Position numbers and translations under genes: made by a program. Of a stretch of DNA of 32,355 nt, positions 17,250 through 24,047 are shown piece by piece. Position 1 is the first letter of the stretch, and every line of letters begins with the position of its first letter. A model generated the notes under the pieces. The model was not told the DNA's origin, did not search any database, and saw nothing but the letters and a program-made list of their open reading frames with translations. The stretch is from Cyanobacteria bacterium SBLK (GTDB lineage: Bacteria; Cyanobacteriota; Cyanobacteriia; Cyanobacteriales; Spirulinaceae). The stretch covers positions 1 through 32,355 of the forward strand of contig JAGHZQ010000050.1 in NCBI GenBank assembly GCA_017746715.1. The letters are read 5' to 3'.

Positions 17250-17921
17250 ATGCGTCAATTTTTGGTGACGACAACCGCTACACTTTTAGGTACGGCGATC
17301 GCGAGTTTAACGAATCTGACTCCAGTTCAAGCAGTGATTCTAACCAATCAAAATTTTTCAAGTTCCCCTCAACTCAGTAATGTTGCTACAGGTTGGACGA
17401 ATGGCACAAACACTCAATTTGGTGGAGGATCTCTCGAATCGCTTTTTGATGGCATTACCGATGATTTTTCCCGAGAGGCAACCTTTACATTTATTGGTGA
17501 TGGCATAACTTCTCTCAGTCCCAATAATTTTGTTGGGATTACTATCGATCTGGATGGCATTTACAATCTGACTTCGATAAAAATTGCCAATGATAGCATT
17601 ACGATGGCGGGGGAAGAAGTATCCGCAATGGAAGTCATTTTAAACGGTAAAAGTAATGAAGTTACTCGTTTTTCTGTTGACAATCTAAATGATGGAAATT
17701 TGCAAGATATTGATGATATTTTCACCAATCAAACAATTGCCGGAGTGACATCAATTGAATTTCGCGTAACTGAATCCGAACGATTAGGCGCTTTTGAAAT
17801 TCGCGAATTTGTTATTTCCGGCGATCGCACCTCTGAATCCGTACCAGAGCCTTCGACTCTTTTAGGATTGTTGGCATTTGGTGTTATTGGAAAATGCTTA
17901 TTGAATAAACGCACGGCATAA
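17250..17921 (+). CDS. PEP-CTERM protein with discoidin-like (galactose-binding-type) beta-sandwich
   Basis: This 223-residue exported protein has a signal peptide (SLTNLTPVQAVILTNQ) and a PEP-CTERM tail (SVPEPSTLLGLLAFGVIG then KRTA). The body contains LFDGITDD, ITIDLDGIYNLTSIKI, VILNGKSNEV and a final FEIREFVISG strand. This order is reminiscent of F5/8-type discoidin domains that bind carbohydrates, although similarity is judged by eye only. ATG 17250 follows GAGAGG at 17238-17243. It could bind extracellular polysaccharide, but that is inference. A glycosyltransferase gene follows 65 bases downstream on the same strand. Confidence 0.82.
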   Translation: MRQFLVTTTATLLGTAIASLTNLTPVQAVILTNQNFSSSPQLSNVATGWTNGTNTQFGGGSLESLFDGITDDFSREATFTFIGDGITSLSPNNFVGITIDLDGIYNLTSIKIANDSITMAGEEVSAMEVILNGKSNEVTRFSVDNLNDGNLQDIDDIFTNQTIAGVTSIEFRVTESERLGAFEIREFVISGDRTSESVPEPSTLLGLLAFGVIGKCLLNKRTA

Positions 17922-17986
17922 TTTTTTGAGAGAGAGCGCCTCAATCTTACCAAAATTCAAACCCCATTACCCATTCCCCAAACATC

Positions 17987-18865
17987 ATGTTTTCCATTTT
18001 CATTCTCACCCATAACGAAGAAATCGATATCGCCGCTTGTATCGAATCCGCACAACTTTCCGATGATATTATTGTTGTTGATTCCTTTAGCAGCGATCGC
18101 ACCGTACCCATTGCTTCTCAATATCCCATCCGAGTCGTCCAACATCGCTTTGAAAGTCACGGCAAACAACGCACTTGGATGTTGAGAAATATTCCGACCC
18201 AATACAATTGGGTTTACATTCTCGAAGCCGACGAACGCATGACTCCCGCACTTTTTTCCGAATGTCTCCAAGCGATCGAAAACTCACAAGATGCAGGTTA
18301 TTATGTCGCCGAACGAGTTATGTTTATGGGAAAATGGATACGCCATAGTACCCAATATCCGCGCTACCAATTGCGTCTTTTGCACAAAGAGCGAGTTTGG
18401 TTTAGTGATTACGGTCATACTGAAAGAGAAGTTGTACAAGGAAATACGGGTTTTCTCAAAGAAACCTATCCGCACTTTACCTGTAGTAAAGGATTCTCGC
18501 GTTGGATTGAAAAGCACAATCGTTATTCAACGGATGAAGCGAAAGAAACGCTTCATCAATTGCAATACGGCGCTATAAATTGGCAAAATTTACTCTGGGG
18601 GAGATCGGAAGTAGAACGAAGACACGCTCTTAAAAACTTATCCTTGCGTTTGCCTTTTCGACCTTTATTGCGCTTCTTCTATATGCTCTTTATCTTAGGA
18701 GGTATTTTAGATGGTAGTGCAGGGTTATCTTGGTGTATTTTACAGATGTTTTACGAATATTTGATCGTGCTAAAGGCTTGGGAACTTCAACAAATATCGC
18801 AAACTTCACTCGAAATTCCCAACACCAATTCCACGGCTCTGTCAATTCAGTGGCAGCCCAAATAA
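17987..18865 (+). CDS. Glycosyltransferase family 2 (WaaE-like inverting type)
   Basis: This 292-residue cytosolic or membrane-associated enzyme should transfer a sugar from a nucleotide-sugar donor to a lipid- or surface-polymer acceptor. The GT-A fold is seen in FILTHNEEIDIAACIES, the donor-binding IIVVDSFSSDRT and the acidic ILEADERM, which takes the place of the usual DxD. The C-terminal part has basic and aromatic segments and a hydrophobic stretch (FFYMLFILGGILDG) consistent with membrane contact. Length and motif order resemble the LPS-core glucosyltransferase WaaE/KdtX group, which has many cyanobacterial members of unknown substrate. Its position behind a PEP-CTERM cluster suggests work on envelope or exopolysaccharide glycans. 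That link is inference. Confidence 0.88.
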   Translation: MFSIFILTHNEEIDIAACIESAQLSDDIIVVDSFSSDRTVPIASQYPIRVVQHRFESHGKQRTWMLRNIPTQYNWVYILEADERMTPALFSECLQAIENSQDAGYYVAERVMFMGKWIRHSTQYPRYQLRLLHKERVWFSDYGHTEREVVQGNTGFLKETYPHFTCSKGFSRWIEKHNRYSTDEAKETLHQLQYGAINWQNLLWGRSEVERRHALKNLSLRLPFRPLLRFFYMLFILGGILDGSAGLSWCILQMFYEYLIVLKAWELQQISQTSLEIPNTNSTALSIQWQPK

Positions 18866-18879
18866 TCAAGTAAAATTGC

Positions 18880-19243
18880 TTAATGCGACAACTCAAAACC
18901 AATACGATAGGCTTGTTCGTTTAAAAGAGATTGCCAAGATTCAGGTAGGGGATTATCGGAGTTTTGGTTATCCCGATCGATAAATAGTGCAGGCTGGCGA
19001 TCGGGATAATTCTTGAATTCAATGCCCAAACGCTCTGCATCCATTTTAACGAGATCGATCGCTCTGGCTAAATCTTTGTCCGGATAGCGATTGTGAAGTT
19101 TTCGAGTCACGGAAACTGCGAGTCTCCCTTCCGTTGATTCGGCTTCTGCCCAGCCATCATCAAAAAATTCAACAATTGCACTCCAACGTCCGCATTGATA
19201 TTTGACGGTGATGCCAGAGAGCTAGATAATTCGCTCCTACCAT
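18880..19243 (-). pseudogene. Small conserved-type protein with an apparently frameshifted 5' end
   Basis: The downstream frame encodes GITVKYQCGRWSAIVEFFDD, continues through RKLHNRYPDKDLARAIDLVK and ends YRIGFELSH. It is a soluble, unrecognised protein. This frame is closed by TAG at 19222-19224 just before it begins, and no ATG, GTG or TTG occurs until GTG 19110, well inside coherent protein sequence. A good start exists in another frame: ATG at 19241-19243 with GGAGGGG at 19248-19254. It reads MVGANYLALW and stops after 24 codons. Removing one base in the AG tract at 19216-19221 would join the two into MVGANYLALGITVKYQ and so on. This is either a real frameshift, a sequencing error in a dinucleotide run, or a shorter gene starting at 19110. 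Confidence 0.6.
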
Positions 19244-19303
19244 AATACCCCTCCATTCTAAAGCTGCCCGAATTCTTTGGATTCGAGCAGCATTGAGTAT
19301 TTC

Positions 19304-20260
19304 TCATGCCGCTTGGCTCATGCCCCGAACAATCTGCAATACCACTGGCAATATTTCGTTCGCCTTCACCCCTCTTTTCAGCATCACTTCCAGATCGAGA
19401 AGTCGCGTCAGGGCATGGGAAAGCGATCGCAGCGACACCCCCTCCACTTCCCGACGCAGAAAGTACAATCGTTTGGGATTGCCAATACCGCACAAGCGAG
19501 CAATTTCCCCATCCTTCTTCATTCCTCCTTGCAATGCCGCTTTCACCCAAAGCCAAGTGCGAAACTGAGTCACAAGAGTTGCCGCGATCGCTAAAGGATA
19601 CACCCCTCGAGCCAGCAACTCCTCCAATAAGCCCGCCATTTCCAACGCTTTTCCTTCTCGCACACTCGCCGCTAACTGAAGATTGGTTTGAGTCATGCAA
19701 AGAACTAACCCCCTCACCTGCACTTTGGTCAAGCGATCGCCACTGGCATAAACCGCCAACTTTTGCAGTTCCGACTCCACCCGCGTCGTATCGTTACCAA
19801 TCGCGTCAGCCAAATAATTGACAATATCCCGACTCAAGTGCAAATTCAATTCCTTCGCCTGCATCCCAATGGCAGCAGCAATCAAATCGATGCGCCACGG
19901 GGGAATCTTGGCAAACTCTTTCAATTTGCCGAATTTAAGGAGGTGTTTGGATACTTTCAGGCGCTTGTCAATGGCACTGGCAACAAAAATCAGGTCTGTT
20001 GTCTCGGGCAATTGTCCCAAGCACTGAAGCAGTTCCAAACCCGTCTCCCCAAACTGTTTGAAGTTGCACTCTTCCACAACCACCACCTTGCGACCATCGC
20101 CAAAAGCTGCGGCTCTGGCACAGGCGATCGCGGACTCTAAAGCATTGCTAGAAAATCGATGGATGTTGAAATGCCGCCACTGGGGAGAGACGCGGGACTT
20201 GTAAGCGGCAATTTCTCGTTCTATAGCGTATCGGTCATCCCCGACTAAAATTGCAATCAT
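19304..20260 (-). CDS. holA: DNA polymerase III subunit delta
   Basis: This 318-residue delta subunit of the clamp loader opens the beta sliding clamp during replication. The N-terminus MIAILVGDDRYAIEREIAAY matches the family start. It continues with KVVVVEECNF, LIFVASAIDKRLKVSK and the middle-domain DTTRVESELQKLAVYA. The C-terminal collar helices (ARGVYPLAIAATLVTQFRTWLWVKAAL) are typical, and the length is normal. The ATG at 20260 lies three bases after the stop of the dnaX fragment, so the two are co-transcribed and probably translationally coupled. It is presumably essential. Any promoter once upstream of the fragment may now be provided by, or read through, the TnpB element. Confidence 0.92.
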   Translation of the reverse strand: MIAILVGDDRYAIEREIAAYKSRVSPQWRHFNIHRFSSNALESAIACARAAAFGDGRKVVVVEECNFKQFGETGLELLQCLGQLPETTDLIFVASAIDKRLKVSKHLLKFGKLKEFAKIPPWRIDLIAAAIGMQAKELNLHLSRDIVNYLADAIGNDTTRVESELQKLAVYASGDRLTKVQVRGLVLCMTQTNLQLAASVREGKALEMAGLLEELLARGVYPLAIAATLVTQFRTWLWVKAALQGGMKKDGEIARLCGIGNPKRLYFLRREVEGVSLRSLSHALTRLLDLEVMLKRGVKANEILPVVLQIVRGMSQAA

Positions 20261-20263
20261 GTT

Positions 20264-20722
20264 CTATTTGGCCTCAATTTCAACAGTTACGGCATAGCCC
20301 AAGGCTTTGTCAAGAATGCGTTCGACGGTTTGGCTGCGTTGCTGGAATCTCTTGAGATACTTGGGTTCGACAGACAGCACTGCTCGCTCCTCGTCAAGTT
20401 GCGTCAATCGAGCGCGGGAGAGCAAGCCGCGATTGCTGGGTTTTGCCGTTTCGACGACATTCGCCCAAATTCCTGCAAGATCGGGGACGGATTCGGTTGC
20501 CGATGAAGGCTTGCTCCCATTGCTCTGGGGTTCGAGAGAAGCGATCGCGATTTCCGGCATCAGATTCAACAAACACACTTCGAGCCAAATGGACGCATTG
20601 AGAGAGGTTTTTAACTGTGCCTCCGACTTTTGCAGTTGGTTCAAAGCAGCGTCAATTGCAGGGAAATCCAAGCCGTTTGCCAAGGAACGCAGTTTGTTAT
20701 GGGCGATCGCGCTCGTGACCAA
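20264..20722 (-). pseudogene. dnaX: C-terminal fragment of DNA polymerase III gamma/tau (DnaX)
   Basis: The 152-residue frame matches the end of cyanobacterial gamma/tau. It includes LQKSEAQLKTSLNASIWLEV, the end of the clamp-loader oligomerisation domain (usually ...SE.QLK...PRLWLEV), and a tau-like tail. The tail reads LAGIWANVVETAKPSNRGLL and ends DKALGYAVTVEIEAK. The whole AAA+ ATPase part is absent: no Walker A, zinc module or SRC motif. The apparent TTG start at 20722 is arbitrary. The frame continues upstream through the transposon right end into tnpB, giving SKNLVTSAIAH at the junction. No N-terminal half lies on the other side of the element. It is either a remnant left by insertion with rearrangement, or a split or duplicated dnaX whose other part lies elsewhere. 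Confidence 0.72.
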
Positions 20723-20724
20723 AT

Positions 20725-20860
20725 TCTTGCTTGTGACGTTCTCTCCCGTTAACCTTTCAGGTCTAACGGGAGCTTCAAAAGAGACTGAGTTGAACCCAGT
20801 TCTGTGAAGTTTCTTGTTTCTCGGGCTGATTACTATCTAAGCCTCCACAAGCAGAGACGA
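20725..20860 (-). ncRNA. Possible TnpB guide RNA (omega/reRNA) at the right end
   Basis: TnpB guide RNAs are known to arise from the 3' end of tnpB and the element right end, with the guide taken from flanking DNA. The hairpin after the stop codon and the intact nuclease make such an RNA likely here. The 5' boundary is a guess. The guide would come from the dnaX remnant below about 20730. Confidence 0.35.
20743..20772 (-). repeat. Right-end hairpin of the tnpB element
   Basis: The hairpin on the minus strand is CTCCCGTTA, one unpaired G, ACCT, loop GAA, AGGT, TAACGGGAG. It starts two bases after the tnpB stop codon, where IS200/IS605-type elements carry their subterminal right-end hairpin. 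The dnaX remnant resumes within about 15-20 bases. It may also serve as the 3' structure of the TnpB guide RNA or as a terminator. Confidence 0.7.
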
Positions 20861-22040
20861 TGAGACCCACCGCCTGTAGTTCTTCTATTGCCCGATGCAA
20901 AATGTTACGTGCTGCATTTTCATCTCTGTCCATCTTTAGTCCGCACTTCGGGCATTCATGGGTGCGAACTGAGAGAGTTTTCGGGACTTTCGTGCCACAA
21001 CCGCTACAATCTTGAGATGTTCCATGAGGATTTACCTTGACTACCTGAACGCCGCATTTGACTGCTACTGCCTCCAAGATAGTGATGAATTGTCCCCATG
21101 CTGCATCAAGAATGCTTTTAGCCAATCGGGTTCTTGCCAATCCTTTGATATTCAAATCTTCAACCGCAATTAAGTCATAATGTCTCGTTAGCCAGTTCGC
21201 TATTTTGTATTGAAAATCTTTTCTTTGTCGCTGAATTCTTTGATGAATAAGAGCGATTTTATTCTGTTGTTTTTGATAGTTTTTAGAACCCTTCTTTTTA
21301 TTCTTTAACCTCCTTTGCTGACGTGCTAAATGATTTTGTGCCTTACGATAGGTTTGTTGAATGGGAACGGCTTCTCCCTCTGATGTTGTAAGAAATTCTT
21401 TCAAGCCCACATCAATTCCGATAGCAGACTTAATCTTATCTAGCGGTAAGGGTTCGGGAACTCGTTCATCTTTCGCTGTCAGACAAACATAATAACCATC
21501 TGCTTTTTTGACAATTGATGCAGTTTTTAACTCAAATCCTTCAGGAAGAGAGCGATGAACGATAACAGGAATAATTCCCAATCTCGTCGTTATGAGGTTT
21601 TTGCCATCAAACTTTATGGTAGCTTTCGGATGATTAACTCGTGAGAATTCAAACGATCTCAACTGTCCGGCTTTCTTAAACCTCGGTCTCCCTCCTCTCT
21701 TCCCACTCTTATCAGGAATTCTCCATTTCTTCCATGCCTTATCCAATCTTTGCAGATTGATTTGTTGCACTTCTGAATAAATTTCTTTGTAGTCGGGAAA
21801 GAGGATTTTGGTTTCTTTCAGTGCAGATTGCTGAGTGTAATAATTAACGGGTTCGGGAATTTCACCTACTGATTCTGAAACCAGACTGCACCGATCTACT
21901 TGAGAACGGGTTTGTCTCAAATAGTCCAATCGTTGACCCAAGGCATAGTTCCAATGGCGACGAAGGAGTTCGAGCCAATAGTCTATTTTTTTGGCCTGTT
22001 CTGGAGTCGGTTTAATGCGGTAGCAATAAGTTAGAATCAT
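20775..22040 (-). CDS. tnpB: TnpB-family RNA-guided nuclease of an IS200/IS605-type element
   Basis: This intact 421-residue protein starts at ATG 22040 (MILTYCYRIKPTPEQAKKID). The open frame extends 26 codons further, to 22118, without support. Visible parts are the N-terminal HTH-like region (LLRRHWNYALGQRLDYL) and RuvC motif I (AIGIDVGLKEF). Motif II is IAVEDLNIKGLA, the zinc ribbon is CSGC...CPKC, and motif III is MDRDENAARNI, so all three acidic residues are present. TnpB proteins are RNA-guided DNA nucleases that help retain the element. The protein ends in QLSLF, which matches the beta-clamp-binding consensus QL(S/D)LF. Its direction is the same as dnaX' and holA downstream. Confidence 0.93.
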   Translation of the reverse strand: MILTYCYRIKPTPEQAKKIDYWLELLRRHWNYALGQRLDYLRQTRSQVDRCSLVSESVGEIPEPVNYYTQQSALKETKILFPDYKEIYSEVQQINLQRLDKAWKKWRIPDKSGKRGGRPRFKKAGQLRSFEFSRVNHPKATIKFDGKNLITTRLGIIPVIVHRSLPEGFELKTASIVKKADGYYVCLTAKDERVPEPLPLDKIKSAIGIDVGLKEFLTTSEGEAVPIQQTYRKAQNHLARQQRRLKNKKKGSKNYQKQQNKIALIHQRIQRQRKDFQYKIANWLTRHYDLIAVEDLNIKGLARTRLAKSILDAAWGQFITILEAVAVKCGVQVVKVNPHGTSQDCSGCGTKVPKTLSVRTHECPKCGLKMDRDENAARNILHRAIEELQAVGLIVSACGGLDSNQPEKQETSQNWVQLSLF

Positions 22041-22167
22041 AGTTAAATTATGGCTTATTGCTTTTCGATGGTCAATATAGCAAGTCCATTTGATTTGTAA
22101 ATTTCCAGCGAAGCCCAAAATATGAATGTTGTAAAAACCTAAAACTCTTGATATATTTGGGATTCAG

Positions 22168-22191
22168 CTCTTTTTCGATCGTAAAAAAGAG
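22168..22191. terminator. Inverted repeat CTCTTTTT...AAAAAGAG, possible terminator
   Basis: The 8-bp perfect arms enclose CGATCGTA. The repeat lies about 40 bases beyond the stop of the minus-strand PEP-CTERM gene and before tnpB. The stem is mostly A:T and lacks a clear T-run outside the hairpin, so terminator function is only possible. Confidence 0.3.
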
Positions 22192-22232
22192 AGGGCGGAT
22201 CTTCACAACTCAATTAGGATTGCTATAGTTCG

Positions 22233-22871
22233 CTACTCGACTTTTTTGCGTTTGCGAGTGGTGAGGAATCCGGTTCCGGCTATGGCTAAAAGCGCTACTG
22301 TACTGGCAGGTTCTGGAACAGAGGTTAAACTAGGATTATCTGCTAATTGAAACCTTGCATAAAGACTCTGATTCGCCCGATGATGTGTATCTGATGGTTG
22401 TAATATGTCGTTATGCAACGGCACAGTATTATCTCCCCAACTTCTGAGATGGGTTGAGTGAACAGCGCCAACTGGAACACGAAAAACATCGAATCCATTG
22501 AATGGACATCGCAGGCCACAATATATCTCATTGGAATGCGGTCCTAATGCTTCCATTATTGCTGCTGCGGCTGCTTTTCCATCATCTAAGTCATCCCAAA
22601 ACATGGGAGTCATACCTTCCAATTCAGTTAAGTCACCTACATTATATAAAAAAACCTCATCAAAACTACCAAAAACGAATTCAACATCATATAACATTCC
22701 ATTTACGTCGAGATCTTCGATACCTGTTACACCCCAAGGTTTAGTAACCCATCGATTTGGTTGACCGTGAAAGATCAGATTAAATGCTGAAGCACTCTGC
22801 TGGAAACTCAAAGAGATGAGAATTATACCGGCAATTAACCCAAGAGATTGAACAATTTTTTTTCTGAGCAT
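22233..22871 (-). CDS. PEP-CTERM surface protein, type unknown
   Basis: This 212-residue exported protein uses ATG 22871, with GGAG at 22880-22883 (minus strand). The frame is open to 22931, but the earlier ATG would bury the signal peptide. The signal peptide is IILISLSFQQSASAFNLIFH. The body has GVTGIEDLDVNGMLYDVEF and a histidine-rich end (SDTHHRANQSLYARFQLAD). The tail SVPEPASTVALLAIAGTGFL plus RKRKK is a PEP-CTERM signal. Two cysteines in EIYCGLRCPF could form a disulfide. I do not recognise the family. It stands apart from the cluster at 13-18 kb and has no copy of that cluster's promoter element. Confidence 0.88.
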   Translation of the reverse strand: MLRKKIVQSLGLIAGIILISLSFQQSASAFNLIFHGQPNRWVTKPWGVTGIEDLDVNGMLYDVEFVFGSFDEVFLYNVGDLTELEGMTPMFWDDLDDGKAAAAAIMEALGPHSNEIYCGLRCPFNGFDVFRVPVGAVHSTHLRSWGDNTVPLHNDILQPSDTHHRANQSLYARFQLADNPSLTSVPEPASTVALLAIAGTGFLTTRKRKKVE

Positions 22872-22921
22872 TTTTCTTTCTCCGTAATTATTTTCGACAT
22901 TAAATGTGATTAAATATTTTA

Positions 22922-22947
22922 TGTAGAACAATAAATTTTATTCTACA
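22922..22947. promoter_or_regulatory. Inverted repeat TGTAGAA-N12-TTCTACA
   Basis: Perfect 7-bp arms enclose an AT-only core with a single C. The repeat lies about 50 bases upstream of the minus-strand PEP-CTERM start at 22871, in the region shared with the divergent gene at 23091. It could be an operator acting on either gene. Confidence 0.4.
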
Positions 22948-23090
22948 CAAGAAAATCTATCTATGGACGTAAAACGCTTAAATCTTACAACAAAGAAATC
23001 TCAGTAAGAAAATAGAATTAACTCTCATGGATTGCCGGAAAATGTCACGTGAATTAAACTTAAAGAGCTTTGAATTCGGGATTTGATCGC

Positions 23091-23939
23091 ATGGTGACTG
23101 ACCTCAAACAATCGGGCTATCGTCCCCAAGCAGAAGATACGATCGCCGAAGCCGATCGCTTGGAGTTTTTGCTGCTGCGATCGCGATCGCCCTTGCAGCG
23201 ATACGGGATGGCGCGGGCGTTGATGAAGCGAACCCGACAATTATCGCTGCAAAGTATCAAGCGGCGTTTTCCTCACTTGACGGGCGTAGCTCTGGCGGAG
23301 AAAATAGCGAGGGCATGGTTGCAAGATGATTATCCGAGGGCGTTCGTACCGGGAAACAACGAAAAAATGTGGATTCAAGACCCGTTAGAAATTGCTTTTT
23401 TGTTGCACGACCTGTTTGAATCTCTACAAATCGAGTATTTCATTGCCGGCGGATCGGCAGCCATTTTGTATGGAGAACCCCGCACGACTCGCGATTTAGA
23501 CGTGGTGGTGTCGATGCAGCGCGATCGACTCGATGAAGCGATCGCCTCCCTCGAGGCATCTGGATTTTACGTGGCGGGTGTCGAAGAGGTGAAAAGCGGG
23601 CGGCTCGATATCCTGCAAGTTATTCACATTGCAACGATTGCCCGAGGGGATTTGATTTTATCAGGGACGACACCTTTCGATCGAGTGCAACTAGAGCGAC
23701 GGCAGGCAGTATCAATGGAAGAAGGAAGGATTTTGTATTATGCCAGTCCCGAAGATACGATTTTAAGCAAGCTGCAATGGCGACGGCAAAGTCAGTCGGA
23801 AAAGCAGTGGCGGGATGTTTTGGGCATTCTCAAGGTTCAAGGAGAATTGCTCGATCTCGACTATCTGCAAGAGTGGGCGACACGACTCGGTTTGAGTGCG
23901 GATTTGCGTCTGGTGCTGGTAGAAGCTGGTTTGAATTGA
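23091..23939 (+). CDS. Nucleotidyltransferase-fold protein with an extra N-terminal helical domain
   Basis: This 282-residue cytosolic protein has two parts. The first, to about residue 100, is helical and basic (RYGMARALMKRTRQLSLQSI and following). The second shows a nucleotidyltransferase core: YFIAGGSAAILYGEPRTTRDLDVVV, with the Gly-Ser and the paired acids of RDLD. It continues with a long helix and SPEDTILSKLQWRRQSQSEK. The layout resembles AbiEii/DUF6036-type nucleotidyltransferase-like proteins, some of which are toxins. No antitoxin-like partner is adjacent, and activity cannot be claimed. ATG 23091 is preferred to the TTG at 23070. It is convergent with the helicase gene at 24048. 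Confidence 0.7.
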   Translation: MVTDLKQSGYRPQAEDTIAEADRLEFLLLRSRSPLQRYGMARALMKRTRQLSLQSIKRRFPHLTGVALAEKIARAWLQDDYPRAFVPGNNEKMWIQDPLEIAFLLHDLFESLQIEYFIAGGSAAILYGEPRTTRDLDVVVSMQRDRLDEAIASLEASGFYVAGVEEVKSGRLDILQVIHIATIARGDLILSGTTPFDRVQLERRQAVSMEEGRILYYASPEDTILSKLQWRRQSQSEKQWRDVLGILKVQGELLDLDYLQEWATRLGLSADLRLVLVEAGLN

Positions 23940-24047
23940 TGCGATCGCAATCCGGCAGCCGAGTCACACAACACGGAAAGTTTATCGGGTTGGACCCTAT
24001 CGCACTAACCCGATGTTTCCCTGGTTTATCTCTACTACAACTCGGAC

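Larger units (their letters stand above)
20731..22040 (-). mobile_element. tnpB-only IS200/IS605-family element
   Basis: The element contains an intact tnpB and a right-end hairpin but no tnpA (Y1 transposase), so it would depend on a TnpA in trans. The right boundary is near 20731 (AGAACGTCAC after the hairpin on the minus strand). The left boundary is not resolved. I see no convincing left hairpin between 22041 and 22170, so the coordinate given is only the tnpB start. Its right end interrupts the dnaX reading frame. Confidence 0.65.

Noticed and set aside
19107..19700. A 197-codon minus-strand frame overlapping holA.
   Set aside because: It is out of frame with the clearly recognised delta subunit, and its sequence is Ser/Gly/Arg-rich without domain character.
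20264..20722. Possible split-intein origin of the dnaX fragment.
   Set aside because: No intein C-terminal motif (HN followed by C, S or T) is seen at the junction. The break coincides with the hairpin of the tnpB element instead.
22041..22118. Upstream extension of tnpB (MGFAGNLQIKWTCYIDH).
   Set aside because: TnpB proteins start near the conserved YCYRIKPTPEQ segment, so ATG 22040 fits. The extension has no support.
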